DNA from: Tethya wilhelma
Taxonomy: Eukaryota; Porifera; Demospongiae; Tethyida; Tethyidae
DNA length: 64,000 nucleotides
Assembly: GCA_964030475.1 (NCBI GenBank)
Contig: CAXIPT010000004.1
Coordinates: 1,696,777-1,760,776, forward strand
Direction: 5' to 3'
This document shows, piece by piece, positions 45,118 through 57,030 of this stretch; within the stretch, counting starts at the first letter, position 1; each line of letters opens with the position of its first letter. The notes below the pieces were generated by a model, which was not told the DNA's origin, ran no database searches, and worked only from the letters and a program-made list of their open reading frames with translations. Both the position numbers and the translations under genes were made by a program.

Positions 45118-46395
45118 GGGGGGCCCAAAAGAATCACCCTATTTTTTAATATCAAAAGAGCTTCCATGGAATAAGGCTAACTAAGTGTGCTAAGTAATAA
45201 CTATTATTGATGATCACAATTAAATACTTTGCAAGTCATCTCATACAATATCATGTATGTCACAAATTTAGGCTGCAAATCATTTGCAAGTAAGGGTCAA
45301 GCTTCAAGTTCAACATCTACTACAGTGATAGGTGAGGTTTATAATGCTAGAGGTATAATAGAAAGTTACTGCCAACATGGTCAGGTGAGCTCATTGTAAT
45401 TTTAAAGGCGCAGTTTCACAGAAACCTTAGGAGTTGTGCCTATGTCACGTAGTGAAGCCATATTGTGCATGTAATTCCTACACGCAGAATATAGGCCATT
45501 GCTAGCATGAGCCTCCAAGCTCTTTAGAATCGGCCAATGCTCATGAAAAGCTCCAGTATTACTCTTCGCTAGTTTGTTGGCTTACCCAGCTACTTTTTTT
45601 CCCTAGCTGTACTTGTTTTCAATGCAAACACGTGGACAAAAAATGTGCGTTTCTCCCTAAGTGTGCGAAAAAGTTACATTCCAATGACCTATTGCGACCA
45701 ATCAGATTGAGTTTTTGATTTTTAGGCCAGGATTCAAAATAAATTGGTTGTGTAATTACTTCCGTGAAACTACACCTTTAAAGGAACTGTGTCACTATAT
45801 AAGCGGTGTTTTGTTGCTAAAAATAAAAATTATGACGTTTTGTGACGTTTTTTGTTGATACGCGGGTACCACGTCCGGGAACGTTTGCATACTACTCCGT
45901 GTATTGCGCATTTTTCTTTTACTCGCGTAATAGTACTACGTGGTCAGCTGTTATTACAAGCCTAAGTAGCTCGCGTAATGCGCACTTAATACTGTAAGGT
46001 TTCTGTTTACAACCCATTTATAGTAACAAAACACCGCTTATATAGTGACACAGTTCCTTTAAGCCTTAACTTTCATCAAGTTTGTTTGTTTCATTTTTAA
46101 TACGACTGCAGATGAAGGCGATTGGGCTACTGTATGTGGTTATCTCTACAGATTGGACAGAGCTCAGATCCTACGTCTTGGAGGGGTGTTAGGGTTGGAC
46201 ACATTCAGACTTCAGCATATGCAGATCCTTCCTGATGACATGGTGATAGCTTGGCTCCGCAAACAAGACCAGGTGATAGAAAAGAGCGGAGGTTCTCTCT
46301 CTTGGAGTGTGTTGGTGAAGGCTCTACAAGAAATAGGTCAAACTGGAGTTGCTGAGCAGATCTCTAAAGACAAGTGTACTACCAAGGCAACCTAA
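43909..46395 (+). CDS. Unit 6: partial COR plus DD2 exon
   Basis: Coding similarity starts at 43,909, just after GGTGTAG, at FSDIQKLSKNLKSG in the middle of the COR exon, and runs open to the donor at 44,878 (LWIRQTNIG). A DD2 exon follows at 46,112-46,395, intact. No Kelch or Roc part precedes it; upstream is the 3' end of unit 5. The start resembles unit 4 (TTTCAGTGACATCC) rather than unit 5 (TTTTAATGACATCG), so it is not a copy of the unit just upstream. It could be a decayed unit, an alternative 3' end for unit 5, or the piece missing from unit 4. The variable segment (RIPYPEEKDASLPNMS) is unique to this copy. Confidence 0.65.
45055..45112. repeat. (CT)n microsatellite
   Basis: CT run in the intron before the DD2 exon, at the position matching 30,101 and 36,598. 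Confidence 0.85.
45406..45777. mobile_element. TTAA-flanked MITE 1
   Basis: Begins AGGCGCAGTTTCACAGAAAC and ends with the inverse TTCCGTGAAACTACACCT. Flanked by TTAA at 45,402-45,405 and 45,778-45,781. A TTAA target is typical of piggyBac and Kolobok elements. Non-coding. Confidence 0.75.
45782..46058. mobile_element. TTAA-flanked MITE 2 with long TIRs
   Basis: Begins AGGAACTGTGTCACTATATA and ends TATATAGTGACACAGTTCCT; the arms extend about 38 bp (AGCGGTGTTTTGTTGC). Flanked by TTAA at 45,778-45,781 and 46,059-46,062. A decayed relative is at 25,313-25,540. The matching site in other units reads TTTTAAGCCTTAAC without insert. Confidence 0.85.
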
Positions 46396-46790
46396 GGTGT
46401 GCAAGTATGTTAACCACCCCTGTTGTGCTATCTGTCTCTGACCCAATGATCGATATCAATAGTGCACTACTGGAGGAGTGGCTTTGTTGGATAGTGATAT
46501 TCAGCCAGTCACTGATGATGTGACTTATTGTCAAGTTTATTCATGATTATAGCCTCTCTTTGGGGCTACATAATATGCAATATTTTGTCAACTATTCTAC
46601 TAATTATTGTCTGTTATCCATTATTCGACCTCTATGATCTGTTGTTATGCCTGCAGGTGTCAGTTGGTGGTGGACCATGGGAACTATATACATAATATAC
46701 TATGTAGGAGTTGAAGCTAGGCACAATTTAATAGCTGGTGTTGTGTTTTGTTGTTTTTTAGTTGTATGTTGATGGTTTGTACTGAATTAA

Positions 46791-46885
46791 TGTTTGTGGT
46801 CTTTTACACTTCCTGTGCGTTCATTGCGCATGCTCAGTTTATTGTGGTCACCTGACTTACGAAGGGCTGGGCTGCTTAGCTGGAG
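46791..46885 (+). promoter_or_regulatory. Shared unit promoter cassette (unit 7)
   Basis: ACTTCCTGTGCG, TTGCGCATGCTCAG, GGTCACCTGAC and a GC box reduced to GGGCTGGGC, ending at GGAGATGG. Confidence 0.55.
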
Positions 46886-47408
46886 ATGGCCGCCAAGTCT
46901 GATGCTCCTCTTTATGAACCGTCACCTAGAGAGAGACACTGTAGCTGTTGTATTGGTGACAAGGTCTATGTTTGTTTAGGAGCCCACTCAGAAGAAGCCA
47001 TTAGTAAGCTCTCTCGAGAATTAGAAGAGTATAACAGTCTCTCCAAGACATGGGTCCAGAGGAAAGCAAGTGGAACACCACCTAATGGAGTGATTCGTTG
47101 TGCCTGTGCTTCTATTGGAAATAAACTGTATTTTTTTGGTGGTGATGATGGTCGTGGCTCATTGTCTGGTACTCTCAATCAGTTGGATATCTTTACAATG
47201 GAGTGGAAGCGTCTCGCTTCAGATATTGGACCCATGATGAAATTGGGGGCTGGAATGGTTGCAGTGAATGATAGGAGCTTAGCATTGTTTGGTGGTTATG
47301 GGATCCCCACATCTCCCACCCAGCCAGGAGCTACATTTCATAAGAACAGCCGTTTTAATGATGGAAGTGGATGGACTAATGAATTCCACATTTTCAACAT
47401 CAATAATG
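46886..47408 (+). CDS. Unit 7: Kelch exon 1 only
   Basis: Intact first exon, [16 protein letters not shown] to FNINNG, with a phase-1 donor at 47,409. Kelch motifs LYFFGGDDG and LALFGGYGIPTSP. Two codon groups are shortened compared with unit 3 (LGAHSEE against [10 protein letters not shown]). The expected exons 2-7 are not found downstream: intron repeats, a (GT)n with 54 Ns, then decayed minus-strand pieces follow. The unit probably continues in sequence lost at the gap. Confidence 0.7.
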
Positions 47409-47538
47409 GTATGATGATGTTCCTTTCAGTTGTTATTGTATGTATTATGTCTGTATTGAGCAGATACATACTTTTTTATTATGGGCACTGGCATGTATGT
47501 AGCCTTGTTCCCAAGCTCTTCTGTGTGTGTGTGTTAAT

Positions 47539-48233
47539 TAGCCTCGTTCCCAGGCTCCTCCTTCACAAATATTTTCTTCAAAAATAAGGAAGGAGAGAGC
47601 ACCAGTAGTCACATGAGAGACATACCATTCTACGTAATTTAGGTTATTAGTTAGCCATTGAAAGTTCCCTGGAAGCCACCGTGAACAGGAGAGAACAGAA
47701 GAATGCTTGAAACAACCATTTGCTTGTTCTAAATCATTTCCTACATGTGTGCGAAGATATAAAATGTACTTTCTAAATAGCTTTTGTGATTGTCACTTTT
47801 GTTTTGTACCTTGTTTTGGCCAGACTGAAAGATCGAGACCGGACACACACTGAATGATGTGTCGCCCAACACATTGAATGTGTCCAGACAACTGCATGCT
47901 TAAATTAAGCAGTTGTCTGGACACAGCTAACGTGTTGGGCGACACATTATTTATAACAGTGCAGATCCGAAAATGCTAGTTTCGAGGGACTGCCATTTAT
48001 CTGTTGCCTCTATAGACAATCGTTGGAAACTACTGGTTGCTTTTTTCTTGTCTAATTCCATCGTCTTCTTACAACTAGCTTTCTCAGAGCTTGGCATGTA
48101 ATTTTGAGTTGACTCACGTCTACCAGACATCTACCCTGTATATCCCTCACGTGACTACTGGCACTGAGGCTCTTTAGCTCCTTCCTTATTTTAGAAGAAA
48201 ATATTTGCAAAGGAGGAGCCTGGGACGAGGCTA
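47539..48233. mobile_element. TIR element (TAGCCT...AGGCTA), second copy
   Basis: Inverted ends CCCAGGCTCCTCCTTCACAA and GGAGGAGCCTGGGACGAGGC. It is in the same intron-1 position as 27,327-27,956 and about 65 bp longer because of the nested insert at 47,848-47,961 together with small deletions. Confidence 0.75.
47848..47961. mobile_element. 114-bp hairpin nested in the TIR element
   Basis: CACTG...CAGTG ends and a long perfect stem (ATGTGTCGCCCAACAC with its complement, then GTGTCCAGACAACTGC). Removing it restores GACACAGATC, exactly the sequence in the 27.3-kb copy near 27,633, which is thus an empty site. Confidence 0.8.
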
Positions 48234-48898
48234 TGTGTGTGTGTGTATTTGTTTGCAATTGCCTAGCAACCAAATTTTTTTAGACAAATTTTTATAGACT
48301 AATTGCCAGTTGGCATGGGTAGGTGTAGATGACAATAGAGTCTGTAGCTATAGAGGTCACAGGGGTCAATGGCAAACAAAATATCCTACATAATTTCAGT
48401 AAGAATGCTTATCCAATTTAACAATTGGTGATACATGTGAGACACGCCCACTGGTTGGCCTCATGGAAAATGTATGGTGAAATTCCTGAACATTACCTGT
48501 CGAAGAGATATCATTTTCGAAGAATATTAATTTTTAACAAAATACAGCCTCTCTAGGGTGAGTTATTTTCAAATGCTGGGAAAAGTCACTATATTGCCAA
48601 CAGTTTTGGTACTCAATTCTTCTATATGGTAAACACATGGAGAGCACCCTTTTGTCAACCAGTGTGGGTATATTTCTATATCAGCTATGGCCAATGTGGG
48701 TCCAATGTCCACCAACACCTTAATTTCCAGCAGTCAACTCAGCTGTAAATGAGTACCTCAGAAGTTTTCTGGGGACCAAACTAGTCTCAATCTGGCAGTT
48801 CTCATATATCAGTTATGGCCAAGGGGGAGTGCAGTCGCATAGCTCTTAGTGCCCTCTTAGTGTACTTGATCCATATTGTGGCCGCCAAAAAGCATTTT

Positions 48899-48899
<1 letters not shown>
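48234..48899. repeat. Intron-1 repeat of unit 7
   Basis: 48,246-48,555 copies the 300-bp intron-1 repeat (GGGGTCAATGG, CCTGTCGAAGAGATATCATT). The rest, to 48,899, resembles the sequence after that repeat in unit 4 (ATATCAGCTATGGCCAA). No exon seen. Confidence 0.55.
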
Positions 48900-48986
<87 letters not shown>

Positions 48987-49040
48987 NNNNNNNNNNNNNN
49001 NNNNNNNNNNNNNNNNNNNNNNNNNNNNNNNNNNNNNNNN

Positions 49041-49101
<61 letters not shown>
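48900..49101. repeat. (GT)n microsatellite with 54-base N gap
   Basis: GT runs on both sides of Ns at 48,987-49,040. This is a sized gap, unlike the single Ns elsewhere. Confidence 0.9.
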
Positions 49102-50374
49102 CAAAAGATGTGTGAATATTGTGCTATATAGAGTGTGACTCATAATACAAATGTGATATGGGTCATTTTTTGTTTTCTCAAGATCAAAGCATTACAAATT
49201 ACCTTAATATGATCCCTAAATATAAAGATACTATTAGCTATAGTCTATCCATTCTTTGCTTGAATGACTAAGTGGCATGGTGAAATTGCCATGTTACTTT
49301 TTCCCCTTGTTATCAGTTTAGTAAATTGCAACTTAGATAGCTATACAATGGTCTCCATAAATATCTTTAATCTGAGGAAAGAAACCCAGGGGGTTATCCA
49401 CCCCTAAAAATAAAAACAACATGCAACAACAAAAAAACAATAGCTAAAAAATTCATGCTCAACAGTAGCATGCATATGCTTGCATGGACAAAACATTCTA
49501 TGAATGTTACTTTAGCGATTAATTTGCTGTTTGGGCATTATTATAATAATTATTTCATACAGTACATCTTAATTTGTCAAGGGTATTAATCACTTCCTTG
49601 TAAAAGCTTGCTATAATAACCAAGGATAATGCTGCATGCTCATAATTTGCGACAGTCATGCTCCCCCAGCCTCCTACCCACCCAAAAAAAAAAAAAGACA
49701 TAGTCTGAACAACCAGCACTAAGTCATATATTCTGATAATATTCATTATTTCCCTTATAGAAGCAAAAAATCTTCCCTCATTATGTGGTCACTAACTGCA
49801 ATATTGCAAGACAATGAAGTTTGGCTGCAATTAATAGCTTTAGTATTATTAAAAAAAATATTATCAAACAAATAATAAAAATGAAAAGGTTACTGGATCC
49901 AATCGAGCCATAATAATAATTATTATGATACTAGATCCTACAATATTCTTCACTTTATAATGTAATGCATATCTTGCAATAAGAACTAACACCAGGTTCC
50001 CAATATGAATTGCATAATACATCCTATTAGGTGATGCAATGATTGCTGTATAAACATTGACACAGACTTTGATTAAGTGCAAATGTTTTTTTGTGTGTGG
50101 TAATTGTATAATAGGTAAAGGTTGCTAAGCCTTTAAACGCTTATTTCAAACTTTGATCAATAGGTAAAGGGTCATCAATTTTATACACATAAAACTATGA
50201 GCCTTGAGGTACGTTTTGAGAGGAAATCAAAATTGCATTTGGAGACCAGTTGGTGCATTTTCTCAATGTATTTTTGTATATTGGAGGTATCAGGTGGTAC
50301 ATATTTAGAGGGCCACCTTAGGAAGACTATTAAAAATGCTGTTTTCTTATCAAAAATAAATGCATGACATTAAT
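49102..50374. other. Unique AT-rich spacer, nothing recognised
   Basis: No reading frame above background, no similarity to unit introns that I can see, and no TIR pair. It ends at a single N (50,375). Confidence 0.4.
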
Positions 50375-50569
50375 NCACAGAGTCAGTGAAAAATTGCAAA
50401 AATATCAAAAATTTAACCTGTTATAACTAAGAAGCCATACAACATTGGAACCTAAAATTTGTTGTGGTTTTACATCTCATGATATACTATGTGCACACCA
50501 ACTTTGGATAAAATCTGAGGACATGCGTCATTTTTTTGTGTTGATTCCACATGGAATGACCCAGGTATC

Positions 50570-50806
50570 CAACTGGCTGAGTGTAGCAGAGAAAGGGCCA
50601 TAACTATTACCACCACCAAAAAAATACAGCTTGTTTCCAATAGAAGCACCGGAACAACCAATCACTTTATTATGTGGTGTTCCACTCTGGACCCATGTCT
50701 TGGAGTACTCTTCTCTATTTCTCGAGAGAGCTTACATAATGAGCAACCCCGCCCTTCATAGCATGCGCAATGATCGCACCGGAAGTGTAAAAGACCACAA
50801 ACTAGA
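50570..50806 (-). pseudogene. Decayed Kelch exon 1 with promoter remnant
   Basis: 50,570-50,735 on the minus strand matches the middle of Kelch exon 1 (GGGTCCAGAGTGGAACACC, GGTGGTGGTAATAG) with deletions that remove the N-terminal coding part. 50,740-50,806 retains GGGCGGGGTTGC, TGCGCATGC and CACTTCCGGTGCG from the promoter cassette. Confidence 0.7.
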
Positions 50807-51174
50807 TCCATAGATAATTATTCCTCAAACAACATTACAACAAAAGTAAAGTTGTCTGATAGTTAGCTTCATTTCCTACTAATTCCCGTGGTTATCACTG
50901 ACACCTGCATGCACACACACAAAAAGAAACACCTTTAGATTCTGATAATTTGAACAATGGTTGTGCAAGGACGTGCAACATCCTATAATATACAAAATAT
51001 TCGTGAAAACTCACCAAAAATTAATAAAATTAATATGCATAATCATGATTAGTTGACAATCAGCGAACCCCGTCAGTGACTAGTTAAAATGTCACCGTTT
51101 AATAAAGTCTCCTCCTCTAATACATCATTGATATCATTAATTTTTGGTTTATGCTGCTATACATGCTTTGGGTT

Positions 51175-51440
51175 AATTTGCCTTGGTAGAACACATTTTT
51201 AACCTTATTATTATCTGTACACATATCCATTATGACTTATTTCTTGTAAAGCGGCCTTCGATCACCAACACTCTCCAAGAGATCTAGAGAGGATTACATC
51301 TCTCTCAGTCACACCAGGTCTTGCTTGTGGAGCCATATATGCATGCATGTCATCTGATCACAAAGGGTCTGCATATTAGCTAATCCTCAGGTTTAAAGTT
51401 AGTTTCCTCCAACATCTGCAGTTCTGTCCAATTATTATTG
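51175..51440 (-). pseudogene. Decayed DD2 exon, minus strand
   Basis: Minus-strand similarity to the DD2 exon (ATTGGACAGAACTGCAGATG, TGGCTCCACAAGCAAGACC, GAGTGTTGGTGA, TCTACCAAGGCAA), with frameshifts and stops. It lies just upstream in minus sense of the decayed Kelch exon 1, mirroring the 22.9-23.6 kb remnant. Confidence 0.65.
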
Positions 51441-51757
51441 AAATAACCACAAACAGGTCATGCAATTCTCTTCTCTTTTGAGCTCATCTTCACTCACTAA
51501 CTGACTATAGTGTCACCACTATAAAAAGAATTCACACTTTAACAGAAAACAAAATGTACACATGATGGATAATAATGAGTAAAATAATACCACACCATCT
51601 ACAACCAAAAGGAGTGGAACTATTACAACAACTCTCAACTCATAATGTGTAAGGAGAACAAAATTAATTGACTTGGATGAACAAAGTTTAGATATTGAAC
51701 AAAAAAAATGCTAACAAATTCAAATTCAAAATTTTTTTTTCCATGAGCTAAGCTTAA
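51441..51757. other. Downstream flank of unit 8
   Basis: Minus-strand copy of the DD1 downstream flank found at 43,610-43,850 (AATTAATTTTGTTCTCCTTA). No gene. Confidence 0.5.
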
Positions 51758-54700
51758 TTACGTGTGATGAGTGCAGTCATACTTGGTGTTTATCTGTGAG
51801 GCCAGTACCCTCTCTCCCATATCCTCAAGAGCCCTACTCAGTTTACCCCATGAAGCTTGAATGTCACTACGAAGCCACTCATCAATGAGTTCATCCCGCT
51901 GTCTTGATGTGCCAAACTTTTCGTAATCGATCTTGATTGAGTCCAGAGTGTGTTTCTCTATTCCCAGCATCACTCCCAGTCTATGCCAGTCAACAAGAGA
52001 GTGGAGAGCAGTTGTGACGTTCAAGATGGTCAGAGGTTTATCAGATGATGAAACTGAAGAAAGATTAAGATATGAGTTTCAATATATACCAGTGAAACAT
52101 ACAGAATACTATATATAGCAATGTATAACCTGAGCTCAAAGCATTTCAGTATGAAAAGATCAGCCAAATAGCCTATAGCTTGTTCAGTGCTTTTTTGAGA
52201 GAAAGAAAAGGAAAAAAAAAGCATAGGGAGGGACCTTGAATCAAGGCTACAGCAGGATGTGTAATAATGACCAGTGTCAGAACAACCCAAGCACAAAAGC
52301 ATTCATGGATAGAACAGCCTATCTCTACAAAGATGTGCATGTCAGAACAATTGATTAGGTCTAAATTTAAACCACATACTACAAAGAATGCCACCGTACT
52401 CGACCACTTCCTGTTACACATAGAATATGGAGCTCAGACACACAAGCTGGATATTGCTGGTAGATATATAAGCTCAAACGGAGTCTTGACTTACTAACTT
52501 TACGTGGTCCAATCCACAGACCATACTTGTCTTTAATGCTCAGCACTCTTCTAGTGTGAAAATCTTCTTCTCTTTCCTCTTCACACTTAGCACCACTAGG
52601 ATTCATTGACTGAATATTGTGAGGTTGAATGTCCATTAGATTTACAGCAACATTTTGATCGAGGCACAAAAGGGTTGTGTTACTCTCGAAATAGGCAAAC
52701 CATTGCTCAGCTGCTGATAGAGAGGGGTCAACCTGGTCAGGGTAAGGCCTACAGACAGCCATGTGCTCCTCATCAGGGTGTAGGGGGCACTGGAATCCTA
52801 GTTCGTAAGGAGAGCGAGTCAGAGAATTTGGGAAGGACAGGAACTGCTTGTGTTTCATTTTGGAGATGACATGGTCAAAGGTTTGACACACAGTATTCAG
52901 TACATGTTGACAGATGTAGTGACGTGGTCTGTCCAAAGGGGGAGTGATGGTCTGGATGTGAACTTCGTATTGTTTCGGTTTTGAGATCAACGTGATGTCA
53001 TAACTACCTCTGTATCGAAATGTGACACGATTCTTGTATAAGCAGGTACCCAATGGCTCAAGACTAGCTCTCAGCGTTCCTGATGTTGATTGCTGTCGTT
53101 CCATGAGAATCCAACCTAACAGTTTGTTTCGAGCGACTAAACTAGCTATGGAGGCACAAAACACACCAAATGGTACAATATCACTTTTGAAACGGATCAG
53201 GAGGGGAGCAGGATCACCAGGACTGTGGGACACTTTGAGGTCACTTTCTTGAGCTGATGGAAGGACAGCAGGCATAAAGTAAACAACATTTTTATTAAGT
53301 GGAGATTGTAACTGTGGTACTTCAGTCAAAGAAGCTGCATTACTTTCTTCGGCATATGAGATAGGAGCTATGATATAGAAGTGTTCAAGGAGCTTGACAA
53401 GCTGAGGTAGAGGGAGGATGCCACTTTTTAAGTTCTTTGAGAGTTTCTGGATGTCTTTGAAACAGAATTGGCCTGCTAGCTTGAATTTGTCACGAATAGA
53501 TTTGCGAACAGCTCTTAATTTGAAGGTATTTAAAATAATCTCTGTAACACTGTCAAATACAATTTGTGGATCGCATATCACTGTGTCTTTCAGTTCCTCT
53601 ACATCAGGGTAGTACATCAGCACTCCAATGCAATGGTGCAAAAACCATATTGCTTCTTGGACATCATTCACGTGAAGTCGATGACCAATTTCTTCACACT
53701 GCGTCAAGCTGATGGTGGCTTTGCCCATTCTTCGAACGAAGAGACCAAACATGAGCCAGGAAGCTGGGATAGGGACTTCCTCAAACTCTTGGAAAATGAC
53801 TTCCTCAATTCTTGTACGAATCTTTTTCACTTCATCCTCACTGCCCGTCATGTTGTCCACATCGAACATGAGTTGCTCATCAGATTCAGAAGCATATCGC
53901 AAGAGATCTCGATTTTTTTCAAAGATATTATCAATATCTAGAATATCTTTTAGCTCTTCTTGCAATGCTGAGTCAATCTTCTGAATTTGGGACTGTACTT
54001 CTTCTGGAGTTCCTTTAAGTTTGTCCTTGTATGTACCAACTAACATTGCGGCTTGGGAATGCTGAGAAGTGATCTGTTTTCTATCCTGTTTTGTGCCTTG
54101 GGACTGCTGAGCTACTGAAGTGATGTTTTCTCTCATTTGTACATTTGTAGTGGAGCTGACGTCGGATCCAAAGCATATTATGCTTGAAAGAACCTGAAAG
54201 ATCACTTCTTGAAGGGTGTAGGAGGACTCACCGAGGGACAAGTTTTCATTGTCTTCACTGACATACTTGATCTTGTACCTTTGCTTCAACTCTTGATCCA
54301 GACGAAGAAAAATGAGGTAGAGAGCTGGGCCGATTGTCAACATGGGTAACATCTCGATGAAGGCAGGTTGTCCACCAGTGTCCACCATATTGAGGAGGAT
54401 GGTCTTTTCCAGTAGGACTTTGATCTGCTGTCGACCGGCACGTGATTTCAGAGCATAATTGAATGCTTGGAATGCTCTCTCAATTTCCTTAAATTTAGGA
54501 TCAGGCTTAGTGTCTATTGTCACTAATTCAAAAGTATAACCTAAAATATCCTGGCTGGCAACATCAGATTCTACTGAAGGCACATTGTCATTAAAAAGTA
54601 GCTGGTGGTCAGTATCAAGACTATTTGCTGTGCTTCCTTGACTGGTAACTTGTGAATCAATGTTTTTGTGCAAATCTTTGTCTTTCATTGGTAGTGCCTC

Positions 54701-56991
54701 ATCCTTTTCTGTGCCGGCATACCCTACACTTTCTTTAATGATAAACTGATAAAGAAGGTGTAACTCATCATCCAAATCATCCCCTCCAACAGCTCTCCAG
54801 GTAGTCTCAGAGATGGTGGCTGCTGCACTGGTCATTTTCTCTTCGGCTAACTTCACGACAACATTGTGAGCATCTACTGTACCAGTACTAGGCTGCTGAA
54901 TGGCTTGGTCAATGAGGTTGATGATTTCCCCAATCAAACGTCTCCTCAGTGAAGTTTTACCAGCACGTGGTGGTCCAATCATTAGGAGCTTTAGATATTT
55001 GATAGCTATGCTGAGACCATCTTGTAAGGCTTGTTGATAGGCTTCATAGTGCCTTTGGTCTTCTTCTTCTTTAGCTAATAATTAATGATGAAAACAAAAA
55101 ATGAGATAATGTCATGATGCTGTGCAATACCTTTAAATATAGGAATACATGTAGAGGGACTTTATATGTATCTAGAAATTTTTGAGGAATAAAATTTTCA
55201 CGGAAAGCCAATCGTTAAATTTTATGCAATTTTATTTTTGAGGATCGAGCAGCCCCACCGATTATTGTAATACGATCCTGAAATTTCGTGAGTAAAATTT
55301 TCACAGATCATGCACCGACGATCCACGAATACAGCAAAATTTATACTCCTTGAAAATTTCCTGGTAGATTGTAATAACATTAAGACCACACCCCTTAAAA
55401 AAGTCTAGTAAATGTTCCAGAAGAGTGACCACAGGTTCACCCAAGGCTTAAAAAAAGCTCTAGAACGTTTGTTGGCTCACACAATATTTGATTATCAGCA
55501 CATGTACTATGTTCTTGAGTTACACTCCCATGATATATTTTGACTAATCAGATTACGATTTTCATTTCGTGGTCAGTAATTTAAAGTAAATGGTACCGTA
55601 ATTAGTTGTGTGCCTTTAAATTAATTTATTAAAAATAAAGATGCAATCATATACCTTCTTTCACTTCATTCGCGCTCTGTTTGTTGGTAACCACATCCAC
55701 CAGGTCCCACCACTTCCCAGAGAACTCTACATGAGGAGAAAGAGAGGACAAACAATGAACAGGAGTCAAGACTATATGTTAGTATCGTCAATAAATAATT
55801 AGTTCAGAATTATTTAATATATAGTTTTTATAGTACATGTAAACAACTACATGGTCAAGAACAAAGGGTGAAATAAGACTTATGCAAACTTTGGGGGCGC
55901 AAGAGAGCTTCAGACACCACGCTATCGATGGGAAGGGCATGCTCCCCCCCCCATCCCTAGGAAATTTTTTAGTTTTAGACAACCTGAGATCAATTCTGGT
56001 CTATTTTCAGACCATCTTTGAGCCCCACCTAAATGAAACCCTGAGCAGTAGGCATAATGTAAACAATTAACTTACTAAATCTATGAATGAGGGTTGCTGA
56101 TAGTAACTTTCCTAGGAATTCGTCCATCCCTCCAAACATAATGACCTCCACTAGTCCTGGTCCCAAGGTAATGGCAGTGATAGAGTGGAAAACTCTTTGA
56201 GTTTGCACAACATCAGGTAGTAAGAGCTATATGATAACAAGAGATGCAGTATTATGTGAATGACTTTCAAGTTTTGGTTATGAAATTACATAACAACTCT
56301 GCAATGCTAATGTTCTAACAGTTTCCGTAGCATTATCATTATGCATAACATCTGATTTAGTTTCAGTTACATCACCTCACCTTCTTCCACTTCCTGAATG
56401 TCAAATCAAACAGCCAACAGTCCCTCAGTGTATTGAGATCATTGTCCCAACCACCTGATATGAGTAGCTGGGGGTGGCCTAAACAACAAGCAGCATGTCC
56501 ATTTCTTCCCACTGGCCATGACTCCCCCACCCTCGGCTTAATCTTAGTCCAATGCTGTAGTACAGGGAAAGAAGTGGGAAATAAATGTCATCACACAATC
56601 ATACATCAGTAAAACTGCAACAGAATAATCTATTCATGAAATACAAAATACACATAATGATATAGAGGCCAAACAATAATCCTTACAATTGTAACTCAAT
56701 AACATACATGGTCACATGACATGCACTGTGACAGATATATTATCTCTATTCACATACCATGCTATTAAAATCAATGATGTAGAGATCATTGACCCGTCGA
56801 TCGTTGACCCGACTAAGTCCTGGCTGGTAACCACCAAAAAGCACAGCTCTGCTCTCATCAATACTAGTGAATGAGAATCCATAACAGGGAGGAGGTCTGG
56901 AGCCAGTCATGGAAGGAGATGACCAAGTACCTGCAGATAATGAAATCAAATACAGCATAATAAACATGCACATAAAATGCCATGTATATAT

Positions 56992-57030
<39 letters not shown>

